Positions 12,101-27,100 of a stretch of 64,000 nt of DNA are shown here, piece by piece. The position numbers and the translations under genes were made by a program. Source of the stretch: Chondrosia reniformis (Eukaryota; Porifera; Demospongiae; Chondrillida; Chondrillidae); contig OX359190.1 of the NCBI GenBank assembly GCA_947172415.1, forward strand, positions 3,596,001-3,660,000, written 5' to 3'. The notes under the pieces are model-generated. The model was not told the origin of the DNA. It did not search any database and saw only the letters and a program-made list of their open reading frames with translations. Each line of letters begins with the position of its first letter. Within the stretch, counting starts at the first letter, position 1.

Positions 12101-15100
12101 TGCATTATGAATACAATTAACAGCACAAAAGGGCACTAGAACTTGAAAGGTTTTTGAACGTTATAAAGCAAATGTAGTATCTACCAAATGAGTAATTTCC
12201 TGTAATCACAAAGTGGTGATTATACAGTACAAAGAAGATGGGTTTGGTGTGGACTGATGAATAGCTATGAATATATTTAATATACGTTATGAATACAATT
12301 AACAGCGCAAAAGGGCACTAGAAGGTCTTAAAATGAAGCAAGCTCTTCAAATCACTATTGCATTTGTCACAATAGCAAGCCTTCTGTTGACAGTGGCAGT
12401 TGTAGTAAATTTCTCTGGGAATCAGTGGAAGGAATTTACAGAAATAAAGAAAGCCAACATTCAACTATCCCATAGTGTTTCAGAAAAGTATCCCAACCAC
12501 ACCCTAGGAGGTCTAACAGAAGAAGAACTGAAGCTAGTACAGAGAATTACTAAAGGACCAATGGGGGAAAAAGAAATTCAAATGATGCAGGATATTTTTG
12601 ATATAACATTTACTTCAGAAGAAATGGAAAATATTAAGGATATATCTCTTATTCCACTAATGGACAGTGAGCATGCTCTATTAAATGATATGTTTGACAA
12701 GGGAATGACAGTTGATCAAATGATCATATCACTTAAGGTACCAGGATCTCCCAGGGTAAGGAGACAGGCCTTACCACTATACAAACGCCTTAACTTGGGA
12801 AAGCAGGTATGTGACATACTGAAAGGACATACGTCTGGAGTCTGCTATTCTGGAAGATGCAGAGGTTCAATCTGCATGTTTAAAGCTATCTGCTGTACGT
12901 TAAATCGAGGCACCGCCAGTCCTCCAACCACTGATGATGCTACTACGGTCAATACAGAGCAGCCAACTACTAGACCAACTACTGAACCACCCACTGAATG
13001 TCCACCAGAAAATGTCTGTCCCAACTGTACAAGGCCCATATGCCCAGGTTGTGCACAAAACTTATGTCCAGAAGGAGTAGTGCCATGCGAATATGATGCT
13101 GATCGCTGTCCCTCTTTGCCTGAAGCAAAATGTGTGGACAACTACTGCACAGAATGCAGAGGTGATTTCTACTGTGAAGATATGCTAGTTAATCGCTATT
13201 GCTTTTATAATGATCGAGATATCCCTGGTCCTATATTACAAGCCTGCAGAGGTGAGGAATATGCTGGATCTGGATCAGGAAACAGTGCAAGCCTAAGATT
13301 CCATAATTCTGATAATTATGAAAATGAACAAGATTCAGCCAATGATTAATGTTCTAATATTAAGCTACAGTTGCCCATGACATCATTATCTCTTTGTATA
13401 TCTCTCTTTATATCACATATTTTACATGACACAATGGTCCCTAGTAGTATATGCATGATATACGTATACAACAGAGCATCGTTTGACTGTCTCCGTCCGA
13501 TACAGTCCACAGTTCACCTACGTACATCTAGACAAGACTTCAACCAAGAGTTACGTATTGCTACAGCTAAGTGGCATTTTTCATACATGCTGGCTGCGAC
13601 TAACAATTTTATTCATTAAAATAATCAATTTCCAATAGGCTGTTATCTTTCACAATTCACAATTTTTTGTCGTAACAATAAAGGATTATAAGTATATTAG
13701 TACCTAACAATGCTATGTGACACTCTTAACTGATCATTGGAATGTTTAAGAATTAAGTACACATCAAAGGTGATTATGACTAATAAACTATCTAAATAGT
13801 TTTTAGGTAAGTACACACAGCTAAAAGTGAAATTCTTCAGACACGCAAATGATCCAACCATTCCTTTCTCTGCAACTACCACCTCTCCGGAAACAGGTTG
13901 AAAGATATCTTCCTGTTCCTTTTTTTGGTTTACACAGATCATCATAGCATAGCTCATCTTCACAGGATTCATAACATCTGTCTGTCACCTCCACTCTGTT
14001 CTCCCCTCTCCCTGTAAAGAATCTAGCAGTACAACCACCACACCTATTACTCTCACACTCAGCCCTGCGCACGTTAGGACACCGAGCCACCCTGCAAGGA
14101 TCAACTGTGCAAACTGATGGATAGACACAGTTTGGACAGGTTGCAAGGGGATCATTACAGCAACACGTAGCGACATCATTGATATGGTCAAAAGTACAGG
14201 TTGATTCTCCAGGACATTCTGGACAGTTTGGCCCATGAACACAAGGCACCTGAAGGTCCTTTCCTCCATGACATAGTGGATTAGGGTTGCAGACAACCCA
14301 TCCATTATGATTCTCGCACACACCTCCATTTCGCTGACATCTTGTTTGTCCATTGCGAAAGGACTGGCATTCAGGACTGTAGCAGGGATTCCGTCTTTTA
14401 ATGTACCTTTTACAGCTATTAGGAAGATCAAAGCACTCGTTGGTTACTTCTTGCCTGCCTCTCCTAACATGGAATGTGGCAGTGTGACCTTCTGGGATGC
14501 ATACTGCGTCAGGGTACCTTGGACAGAAGGCTCTTTCACAAGGATCATAGGAAAATGGACTGGGGAGTATTGGATAGCAGGAAGGGGAAGGTGTGATAGA
14601 AGGGCTGGATACATCAAAGGTTATAGAAGGATGTAGAGTGTCATAAGTAAGCTCAAATGAAGAACTGGATGACGTCTCGGTCTGGAAAGGTAAGTTTGAC
14701 AAACTCAGTGGTAAATCAATTGTGGGTACTGAAGGATTGGGTAGGTCACTGCAATGATCAGTTACTTCCTTGTCACCAATAAAAAAAAGAGCCAAACAAC
14801 CTTCACAGAAGTTGGTGCGACATTCAGCTTCTGGTAGAGCAGGACACTTCACAAATGTACATGGATTTATAGAGCAGTTAAATGGAAGAGTGCAATTTGG
14901 ACAGGTTGCAAGGGGATCATTACAGCAACACGTAGCGACATCATTGATATGGTCAAAAGTACAGATTGATTCTCCAGGACATTCTGGACAGTTTGGCCCA
15001 TGAACACAAGGCACCTGAAGGTCCTTTCCTCCTTGACATAGTGGATTAGGGTTGCAGACAACCCATCCATAATGATTCTCGCACACACCTCCATTTCGCT

Positions 15101-18100
15101 GACATCTTGTTTGTCCATTGCGAGAGGACTGGCACTCAGGACTGTAGCAGGGATTCCGTCTTTTAATATACCTCTTACAACTGTTAGGAAGATCAAAGCA
15201 CTCGTTGGTTACTTCTTGCCTGCCTCTCCTAACATGGAATGTGGCAGTGTGACCTTCTGGGATACAAACTGCATCAGGGTACCTTGGACAGAAGGCTCTT
15301 TCACAAGGATCATAGGAAAATGGACTGGGGAGTATTGGATAGCAGGAAGGGGAAGGTGTGATAGAAGGGCTGGATACATCAAAGATTATAGAAGGATGCA
15401 GAGTGTCATAAGTAAGCTCAAATGAAGAACTGGATGACGTCTCGGTCTGGAAAGGTAAGTTTGACAAACTCAGTGGTAAATCAGTTGTGGGTACTGAAGG
15501 ATTGGGTAGGTCACTACAATGATCAGTTACTTCCTTGTCACCAATAAAAAAAAGAGCCAAACAACCTTCACAGAAGTTGGTGCGACATTCAGCTTCTGGT
15601 AGAGCTGGACACTTCACAAATGTACATGGGTTTATAGAGCAGTTGAATGGAAGAGTGCAATTTGGACAGGTTGCAAGGGGATCATTACAGCAACATGTGG
15701 CGACATCATTGATATGGTCAAAAACACAGGTTGATTCTCCAGGACATTCTGGACAGTTTGGCCCATGAACACAAGGCACCTGAAGGTCCTTTCCTCCATG
15801 ACATAGTGGATTAGGGTTGCAGACAACCCATCCATAATGATTCTCGCACACACCTCCATTTCGCTGACATCTTGTTTGTCCATTGTGAGAGGACTGGCAC
15901 TCAGGACTGTAGCAGGGATTCCGTCTTTTAATGTACCTTTTACAGCTGTTAGGAAGATCAAAGCACTCGTTGGTTACTTCTTGCCTGCCTCTCCTAACAT
16001 GGAATGTGGCATTGTGACCTTCGGGGATACAAACTGCATTAGGGTACTTTGGACAGAAGGCTCTTTCACAAGGATCATAGGAAAATGGACTGGGGAGTAT
16101 TGGATAGCAGGAAGGGGAAGGTGTGATAGAAGGGCTGAATACATCAAAGGTTGTAGAAGGATGCAGAGTGTCATAAGTAAGCTCAAATGAAGAACTGGAT
16201 GATGTCTTGGTCTGAGAAGGTAAGTTTGATAAACTCTGTGGTAAATTAGTTGTGGGTACTGAAGGATTGGGTAGGTCACTACAGTGATCAGTTACTTCCT
16301 TGTCACCAATAAAAAAATGAGCTGAACAACCTTCACAGTAGTTGGTGCGACATTCAGCTTCTGGTAGAGCAGGACACTTCACAACTGTACATGGGTTTAC
16401 AAAGCAGTTGAATGGAAGAGTACAATTTGGACAGATTGCCGCTGGATTGTCGCACTCAATAGCATCAGCAGTCAGAGGAAGGAAGCTGATCAACACGAGG
16501 AATGCCTTATTCATATCTGCTACTTTGATACATTAATTAGTAAAAGTACTGTATTACTATACAATCTCCTATGAGTAGGAGATTGCTATTTTTAAGGTTT
16601 GTGGTAGAGGTTGCTTGTCTTCCTACATGAAGAAGCCAGACTGCCTAGCCACAGCACCTAGCAACATTGCATTTCAATAACCATGTCAACTCTCAACATT
16701 ATTGTATAGACTTGCCATTATATGTGAAATATGAATCCTCCATAAAAGGTTATACATCAAAGGTTACCTAGCAACCTAGCGGCTAACTATACATCACATA
16801 CTGTATACATATGTTACTGCCCACCGGTTTGTTCCGGCTAAGTCAATTTGAAAAGACAAGATATGAAAGATAAACAAATCTAGCCCTGACATCTAGTTCA
16901 TTATGATTTATAATGCAGGAACACTCGTAATGTCCTATATGTATTGGGGGTATATGCAAAATATGCTAACATACAAATAAAAGGCAGTTCTTAGCATTGC
17001 AAATTATTTGCAATTATAAAAAGTTGGACTCTCATGTATCTGGACCTCACTTAACCAGCAGGCCAGATTATCCAGACTGAGATGTGTGTAATATCATTAT
17101 GTCCACGTGTGCATGTGCATGCTAGATTGCTTATCTGTATGCTTACGTAGTTCAGTGAAAGGGAAGTGTATCTCCAAAATTACTGAATAAACTGTACATT
17201 GAATTTAAAGTAAAAACCATAATAGCTATTTACTGTAGAGTGTTTAAAAAAAGCTAAGCTTTGAATAATTTCTAATGGCCCTATACACTTTATTACATTA
17301 ACTATAGGCATGTTTATAATATTATGTGAGTGAATAATATAGCATGTGGATGTGCAACTTATAAGACTACTTGAATAGAATAATGGAGTGTTTGAATAAT
17401 GGAGTGTTATGTTAACAATTTGCCTAAGCCTGCAAATACAGTATATGCATTCAAAGTTCAAACTGCCTGGTAAACCACATTGGATAATTAACCCAAATAT
17501 AAAAATAGAATCACTGATTTATGAAGAGAATACCCTATGTATATAATGTCCTAGGAGCTAGGAGTAAACTGCAGTGCCACAGAAAAAATTAACTCCTAAG
17601 TTATCCTTTTGTTAGCTGTTACACAGTATTTGTAGTCATCATAAAAGCTCAAGGGTCAAGGAGCAGATCTAATTCTCTCAGTCCTTGTGAATATGATCTT
17701 TGTATTTCAGCTCCTTCGTGTCCCTTTAGAGCATGCAAAGAAGTGAAGTATTTCAACAATAGCAAAGAAGTGAAGGGGGTGGTCTCATATTTAAGCACAC
17801 TGCATGTGATCCCAATGCATATAATACTGGGTCCTTTTGGAAAATGCAAAGCTCTTACTCCTTCATACCAAGCAAAAGAAAGGGAATGTGACAGCTTTCT
17901 GTCGAGAATACATTGGATGCAAAAACAGTTCAACTACTACAGCAACTAACGCTGTGACAGGAGGAGCCACGAGAGGAAGACCTAGATCTACCAGACCAAC
18001 CCAGAGGTAGGCAATATAAATAACAAAGAACAATCTACCACTCTTACAAGAACTAGACCAACTTCTAGGTCTAGGAAAACCTTCTAATTAAACCTATCCT

Positions 18101-21100
18101 ACAAACCCCACTCCACCTCCTGAAGAGAGAATAAAGGTTTATTACTGCGTTCCGTATATAACAATCTAGATAATGAACTTTCCGTAGTAGCATAAAATAA
18201 TTGAATTATTTCAGGACGTTTCGGTCCGTAGACCTTCTTCAGCTGAAATGACACTAATGAGTTACACCTCACTCTATATATAGATATAAACAAACAGATA
18301 AGAAAATGTGACATATTATGATGTTAACAACGATGATGCAAAGGGAACATTATCTAGTTTGTCACTTCCTGAGAGGGCAACAATTCCTAGCTGCTTCTCA
18401 GGTATTGTCACACCCATTCCAGCTGCTTTCACAAGGGCTAAACCCACTGTCCCAAAGTAAAAGGTCATCTGAGGGTGATATATATGAGGATGTTAACAAG
18501 CCTTTATTGTGACATACTCCAGAATTATAACACATACACTAGTCAGATGAAACCAAATTCTTCAATCTACAGACGTTTTGATAATCATACTATTACCATC
18601 TTGGAATATGGCACAAACAAGGTTAAGTGGTTTATATATAAAATGATGATATAACAGGGACAAGAAGTATAACTCTTTGAATAGACGTAAATATAGATAT
18701 TTCAATGAGGACTTTCTAATGGAAAAGATGGTTAAATTGGATGCTAACATATAAATCTGTTCAATCCAAAAATTAAATACAAACTTAAGCTGTAGATCTA
18801 ATCCCTGTTAAAAATGTTATAATTTCACTAATTTATCTTTAAATAAATTGTACTGTATGCCAAATATGTACTGTATGTAGCTAGGCATATCAAATGTTCT
18901 CATCACACATAAAATATAGGCTGTATGGAGTAGCACTTTAACATAATAATAATCTGCAGTTAGGCTGAAAGCTGTGATCTGTATCCAAAGTGTGCCTTGG
19001 GAATTTCCAAAAAGATACTCAGATGAAGTATATACATGTAGTCACTCAACAATACTTGTGTCTAGACACCTCTTGTGTTAATAGAGGTAGCAACTAATAA
19101 ATTCAGACCAAAGTCCTATTATATCAGCCTTCAAATACTACCAGTTTAGCAATATTTCCTGTTAATTGATAGAGCTATACATAATAAAAGTTGGATGCTC
19201 TTAAAAATTAGTTCAAGATTTCTTCATAGAGTTCAAATACTACAATTTAGCACGGCAACTATAAATGTAAAACATTCTCATTTGAAAGCTAATACTCTCT
19301 GTCTATCTGCTACCCAAGGATAACATTATCATCAGTTTTGGAGCAGCAAAGTGTAGGTCAGAATCTGGTAAACGTACAACAAGTACCTTCAGATGGTCTA
19401 TCTCTAGCCTATTGAGCTACTAGAGCTGTAGTGTGTTTCTTGACAACCAGACATTTAGACCCTGGGGTCTTCTTTAGTCACTCAAAAGACTATAGTTGAA
19501 CCATCTCACAGATAAGTTTGGTGCAGTTAAAAGAAATCCCTAACATCTACAAAAATTATGCATATACACTATAGTTTTTCAGAAAAACAACGGATACACA
19601 CCCCGCCTTTCTTAACCACACAACAAAAGCTGAAAAGCTGAAATTGATATTGATAAACTTTATGTACAATCTAATATTAAATTTATGCATTGAAAACAAC
19701 ACTTAGTTCGTAAATATCAGTCATCTACGTACACATTCCCTAAAAAGTACTCTGTTTCTGTGAATATTCCTACACCTTCTACATTCATTTCGAAGACAAC
19801 TACGCTCATAGCAAATCGAATTTCTGAATTCAAAATCTTCTCCATTGCAACAAAGTGAAGTTACTTCAATACCATCATGAAAGAACTTGGCCTTACAGCT
19901 ATCACAGCCATCTGCCAGGCAAAAAGCAGACGGAAAGGCGGGGCAAGACGCCTCAGAGCACACCTCACTAGAGCATACAGAATCATCACAACAACAAAAG
20001 GAAAAATATTCGTACCCTCCTTCCAATAAATCACAATATGAATTTTCAGGGCACCTTTCCGGATCATTTTGGCATCTCGTATTTAATCTTCTACCACCAT
20101 ACTTTTTACAAGGAGTAAAGTCATAGCAGCCATTGGTCACATCATTGCCAAATTCATCATAAAAGTGTGCATCACAGCTTCCACAAGTCTGTCTACAAGT
20201 AGCACCAGGATAGGTAGGACATGAACGGAAGGTACACGGATCTACTCCACACTCTCCCTGTGGACAGCAACATTCACCAAAGTTATTGTCACAGTATGCT
20301 CCAGCTGGACAGCTTTCATTTTCAAATTTGCAAGAAATGTTAAGACTTACTCCTCCATACCGCTCACAAGGACCATACTCTTTGGAGCATTGATCAGTAA
20401 CATCCATTTCTCTGTAAAAGAATTGCGCTTTACACTCTCCACACTGGCTTGGTCTACACACGGCAGTGGGAAAGTTTCCGCAAACTGCTCCGTCACATGG
20501 GTCAGCAGAACACCGAGAGGGAGGGCTGCATCCGGGGCAAGGTGCTACCTTAGTATCACAGCAACATGTTGCAAACCTTCCTAATGGGTCAATATCACAA
20601 TAAGAATTCTCAGGGCAAATATCCTTATTATACCGTCCACATTCAACAGACATGTCACTGCCACCTTTACGAGAACAAGCCTGAAAATTGTAACAATTGC
20701 TTGTAACATTGCCATCAAATTTATCAAAAAATTGTGCCTCACAACCTTGGCAGTAATCCACAAAGCATTCTGCTTCAGGATAAGCAGGACATTTTACCAC
20801 TTTACAGGGATCTATGAAACACTGAGCAGGCCTGGTACAGCCAGAACAGGTGGCTTCTCTGTCTTGACAGTTCTGACCGAAGGATAACACTAGAAACTCG
20901 GCCAATAACAACGACACAATTGAACAAAACCTTCCAACACCCTTCATCTCAAAACTGACTGTTACAAACTTACAATACTAAAGTTTCTTAAAAACTACAC
21001 TCAGATATTTGGTCAACTTTGTTCTTTAACTGTCACCACAAGGGATATGCTCAAAGAACCATACTCTGATATCATACCTTATATGGTACACTGACCTTTG

Positions 21101-24100
21101 AAATCATATACAATGGAATGCAAACATCCTAGATTTAGTTGATAGATATATAAAAAGTGTCATAAATGTATGGTTTCAGTGGTTGAGATAATTAACTTAA
21201 AAAGGCTCAGCCATTTACAACTGCACCTTTGTCATCAAAACCAATTAAAAATGGTGGTACTGTTGAATGCTATCTATTTGTACATTATGTGAACATAAAA
21301 AGTAATTCAGTTAAACTAACTATAACTTCTGTCTAACAGTTGTGTTTATATCACATAAGGTGTACCTGATATAATGTATCTGCTACATTCACACAAACTT
21401 CCACTTGTGAATAAAAAATAAATAAAATGGCCACTCTAAGGCAGGATGTTCTAAATAAAGATGATGCTATTTAGCTGCCATTAATCTAACAATCTTATTA
21501 GTGTGATTTAACCTCCCTATACCACTTGGTAACAAGCTGCTCACACTGCTCAGTATGGGTAGTTCAAAAGGAAAAAAAGGAGAAATCATAAGCATTGTGT
21601 ATTACTACTATTCTTGTTAATAAGAATTAATAGACATATTCATTACTTTTTTAAAAAAGGTCACTTCATATATAACTAATAGTTCACAAAAGACAGCAGA
21701 AGACAACACCTCAAAATGCAAGTCAATACATATGCAGGTAGGGCATATGTAAGAAATGGCTAATAACTTCATAGCACTTAAGATGAGATACTTTGGCAAT
21801 GTAAGCCAGTGATATAAATATATATAAGCAAACCTTTATTCCCAATTTTTGACATTCTTCCAAATACTTCTCCTTCAAAAGTTTAGCATTTTTCTCATAA
21901 TCACTCTCCTTCTTGTCGCACTCCTAAATACGTAGATTTAGCAAAAAGGTTATGAAATACAGAATATGAATATCAAAGGAATGAAGCTATTTGTAAACAA
22001 GCTGGCTACTGGTCGAATGATGCTTACTCTACCTGTTGTATTTGCTGTGACTTTGCAATCTGTCGTTTCAAAGCAGGAATCTCAAAATTAACATTTCTCA
22101 TTAAAATCTGAGCTGCCTCAGCTAAAAACAAACAATAAGACAGCTAGAACAGGAGCTTTGGGTTACATTAGGTCCATGAAGGGATATCAGCATTTCAAAT
22201 GCACTTTTATTAGAATATTTTAATAGTGAAGTGATAACTTTCAATATTGTCAACTATGGATATATAACTTTAGTTTCAGTAGGGCTATCACCTAATTATA
22301 ATTAAAAGTGAAATTACCAGTAGAGAGTAGAGGAAGCATAAAGAGGAAAAAAGGGGAAAATGCTATTATTAATTTTTTGTTTGTGGGTTCATTCTAAACT
22401 GGCACATTTGTGTAAATTTTAGACGAATACTTAAAAAGCAATTCAGCTTTTAGTGTTATATAAACTATGCAGCTTTGCAACCACAGTGAATTTTGAGGTG
22501 TTTGTAATTAGTACGTAGATTACATAATCACTGAAATACTACAAATTATACCTGTAGGAGGTACACAGAATGATCAATTTATGAACAGTACTACTGCTGG
22601 TCTGTCACAGCAGTTTTAATGTAGCAAGTCGGATTCAGGGCTACTTTTTAGGGAATGCTAATATTTCAGACCACTTTCTTAATGTCTCTATACTCTTTGA
22701 CCTTTCTTTCAATCGTGTACCTACATTACAGACTTCATTTAAAAGTCATATACACTTACCAAGATAAACATTCCTTTTTTCATACAACTTTTTTACTTCT
22801 AACCAATCCTGTACCAAAAAAGCAGTCAAATATTATTATAGGTAAAATTTTGTACCTTTACATACATATGTACTTTATCATATGTACGTATGAATCTATG
22901 TGTTTAGAATAAGTATCTTTAAATAAATGACTGACTGCATACTTACTGAATTATAAATGGATATGAAAACAATAGCTATGTATAATGATATATGAAGGAA
23001 TAAGGAGTGCTTGTTGCAATCATTATGAGAATAAAGTCTTATTGAGCACCAGCAACATGAATTTACCTATGAAAAATCTAATACACCAGTTTCCTACATG
23101 CTATGCCTACTCTGTAAAAAAGTCTAGAGAGAACTAAACCTGGAGAGAGCAATTATGCAATCCACAAAATAGAACATCCAACTGTTTCCCAGAAAGAGCT
23201 GTCTGGCCCAATGGAGCAGAAGAAAAAGAAAAGACTCCTGTATCTTCATCCAAAGCTCTCAAATCAAAGTAGAAGACTTTAATATCACATACAGGACTTT
23301 CAGTCGGTTGTCCAGACCGGACGTTGCAATCAGTAACTCGCGACTATAACATTTGAACAAACTTTCATTAAAATGACATCACCATGCATGCGTTGATAAC
23401 CTTTTATGATTACCGATTGCAATGTTCATTCTGGAAAACTGACCCAGAAAGTATTGATAAAGATGTAACTAATTTCAAGTCATTATCTTACAAATAACAC
23501 CACAAAAGGAATACCATGGACACCTAAAGAATCCTTGAATATGCTCTACCTGGCCCAGTAAAGTGCAGGATAAGATAAAGAGCTCAGTCTCTCAATTCAT
23601 AAATACCTACGTATATGTATGAGGTTATCCTAAGTGTACAGTCACAAAGGTGCTTGCATAAAGTACAGTAGGCTGGCTTATATAGTGTTACTTATGATAG
23701 GAAGATTATTGAACCTCAGCAACATTAGATTCATAAGGATAGAGCCCTTCTGCTTTGCGGTCTTCATCATAAGCATGCATGTTGTGGAACTGCTTAAAGA
23801 CTCTCAGAAGCATACGTACAAGAAACAACAAAGCAAGGTACATACATCCTCTCAAATGGGTCACTAAGGTGTATCTATGAAAGCAATACTGGTCAAGTGG
23901 AAAGAGGAAAAAGGGTAGTTGAAACTGTATCCTCATCCAAAGCTCTATAAGTTTTCCCCAAGTATTAGTCTAGGAAATAGTCTATTCAATTATCATATTT
24001 CCTTAGCCTCGTATTGATAGCAACCATATCAATCGGTAATGATGTTTTAAATTTTTCATAGTAAATTGCAGTCCCTTCAGAACACACCATAGGGTCTTAC

Positions 24101-27100
24101 AATTTACTCACTTAGAAGACGTATGAATAAATACATTTGTATTTATGTACGTATTATATATGTGCACGTATCATTAAGTGTAAATACAGTGCTAGTATTA
24201 TGTGCATGTAGTGTTGGGTGGTATATCGGACAAACGGTATATACTGATAATGGAGGTCATGGTAATCGATATCACTGTAATTATGTTATACCGCTGTAAC
24301 TGTTAAAGCTGTAAAATCAAGCTAATTAGAGTCTAAAGTGCATGAACACTTACTGCTCGTGGTTTCTTCATGAGTCATGCATCCACATTAGACTAGCACT
24401 AACAACTTCAACCATCTTGTCGTAATAAGGCTTGCACGTTTTTCTGGAAGTATTCTGCAGGTGCACCAACCACATGTCAGAAAGATGATGTCTGTAGTGC
24501 TAGTGTAGATACTCAACTCGTGAAGAAACCACAACCAGTAAGCTTAACAGCTGATTCCAAAGGTGTAGTAATCAATGAAGAAGATCAGAAGCCAACAACG
24601 ATACTTAATGACAACGCTTGTTTCAATATCTTGATAAATGCAATAATCGTGATATTTCATACACGTGATTATTGAGACTATACTTTTAAATACAGCCCAA
24701 CAATATGTGCATGTATGTACAGATACACATACTTTAATCCTCTGTGAGGAGTACTGTCCAAATATATTCTTTGCACCATCAGCTTCAGATTGCTTTAAAT
24801 TTTCAACAATCTTTAATACATGAAAGTAGCTTAAATCTGCAAAATCGTTATATTTTATCATATACAAAAAGGACCAAATTGTATAGTCACATCAATGTAA
24901 TGTATACATAGTGCTGGCAGCAAATATAATGACACTGCGAAGCAAAAAAAACTTCTTTTAAGGTTTGTAGGACAGACTGTGGAGAAATGTACGTACATAG
25001 AAACACCTACGTATAACCAACTAAATATAAACCCCACCCCCAACAAATCTGGATAATGAGTAAGCTTAGCCCCTCCCCCTTCCAATATTTTCACAAAGGT
25101 GCTTTTACCACCCTCCCCCCAACAACCAGATTGGTATTTCTTTTAAATGAAGTTTGGAATATTACGACAATATCATACATACGTACCAGGAACTTCCTTC
25201 AAACTTTTAAATTCTGGAGAGTCAGGCAGATTTGTGGTAGCCGTGGTAACCTTTTCCCTAATATCTCGTACTACTGATGCCCACTTTAAATCACAATGCC
25301 GACGGTCAATCAGCCAATCTGTACAAGGAGATATTAAGGTTTACAAATAGTCACAAAAAATCATGATAGCTTAGTGGTAATTATAAAGGTACATGCATGA
25401 AGCATGCTTGCCAGGTGTCATATACCACCAATAAAGATCCAGACAATATACATACATACCTGATACGTACCAATAAATTAACCCAAAAGGAAGACAGCCA
25501 GAAATTTACTCACACTATATATGGAGTATCACCTATTTGACCGGAAAGAAACTGTTAACTTTTACAATCAATACCAATGGTAAAAATAAAAAATTAACTC
25601 TTCTGTAAAAGCAAGATATTCTGTCAAACACATTGTTGATCATAAATGTATCAAAAACAACCTTAAATGTTTGCTATATACATAGATCCTATTCACACTG
25701 ACTATCACAGAGAAATATCCATCTCGGAAGCTGAATGATTGCTTGTCCAAAAGATGGTACTAATGCTACTGATTCTATTCTATTACGAATATTGAAGAAG
25801 ACAAACATAAATACACTTGAGGAAAAACTACCCTATCAAAAGTATACTCAACAAGTAAGAAAAGGGTGTAAAAAAGTTTGAAACAAATGGCCAACAATTC
25901 CTGCCGGCAGCTAAACTACACACTCAAGGCAGCCATGCCAATATGAAGAAGAACCACTCCATCACAGAAATAGAGCTGAAAAGCAATTCCTTAAGAACAC
26001 CTCTCCTCTTTTGCAAAATGTGAGAGCCAATTACTAGCCTGTGCAAATCCCCTGGCCTAGGTTACTTGGCCTGCCACACACCAATAACTTACTTCCCCCA
26101 ATCAGGGTCCAAGTTGAAGACTGCAGGTCATGTAGCAACCACACGGGGGAGGACCACTGGAAGTCCAATGTGGTCACCCACTCTGTCTGAGGACAGCTGA
26201 AGGGATTAACCACTCTGAAAAGTGAGCCTGCTGGTCATGGGACCTTTCCACCAGCCTGTCTAATGGAAAGGCCCTGTCACCAGCCTGCCTAGTGGAAAGA
26301 CCCCGTCAACAGCCTACCTAGTAGAAAGGCCCCGTCACCAGCCTGTCTAGTGGAAGGCCCTGTCACCAGCCTGCCTAGTGGAAAGGCCCCGTCACCAGCC
26401 TGCCTAATGGAAAGACCACGTCACCAGCCTGCCTAATGGAAAGACCACGTCACCAGCCTGCCTAGTGGAAAGGCCCCGTCATCAGCCTGCCTAGTGGAAA
26501 GGCCCCGTCACCAGCCAGCCTAATGGAAAGGCCCCGTCACCAGCCTGCCTACTGGAAAGGCCCCGTCACCAGCCTGCCTAATGGAAAGGCCCCGTCTCCA
26601 GCCTGCCTAATGGAAAGGCCCCGTCACCAGCCTGCCTAGTGGCCAATTATCATGTGTACTTGGAGCTTCTGTCAAGTGCCTACCTCCACCTTCACTTTAA
26701 ACAGATGGAACTTGAGAAAAGATCCCTCCTGTGATCTTTGTGGGTCAATACAAGCAAATGCCAAGCATATACTGATAAATGATTGCTGTCACTTATCGAG
26801 GCATGAAACATCTCTGATAATCACTCCAAAATTTGCTCTGATCAAGTTCAACATCTTTGATAACATCTAATAATCCCATGCTACGTATCTACTTAATGTA
26901 CTTGAGCCAGACATGATTTGGTAGCTGAAATACAACAAAGATTTCTCATAACTGGGTAAAAATTATGACTAAGTTATAAAAAGTAGACACCTGCAGACCA
27001 ACTTCAGTCACTGAAGAAGACCCTAGGTTTTCAAAGCAAATAGATATATTCCTTGGTCCCAAATCAAATTTAAATATTTGTTGCTTCAAAGCTAGGAGGC

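Noticed and set aside
24213-24310. hAT transposon end (gtgttgggtggtatatcgg)
   Set aside because: Only one end was found and no 8-bp target duplication could be defined.
25365-25435. tRNA gene or tRNA-derived SINE
   Set aside because: tagcttagtggtaa looks like an A box, but there is no B box (GGTTCGANTCC) and no cloverleaf stems.
26251-26642. CRISPR-like regular repeat array
   Set aside because: Units are contiguous with no unique spacers and the genome is eukaryotic. It is a minisatellite.
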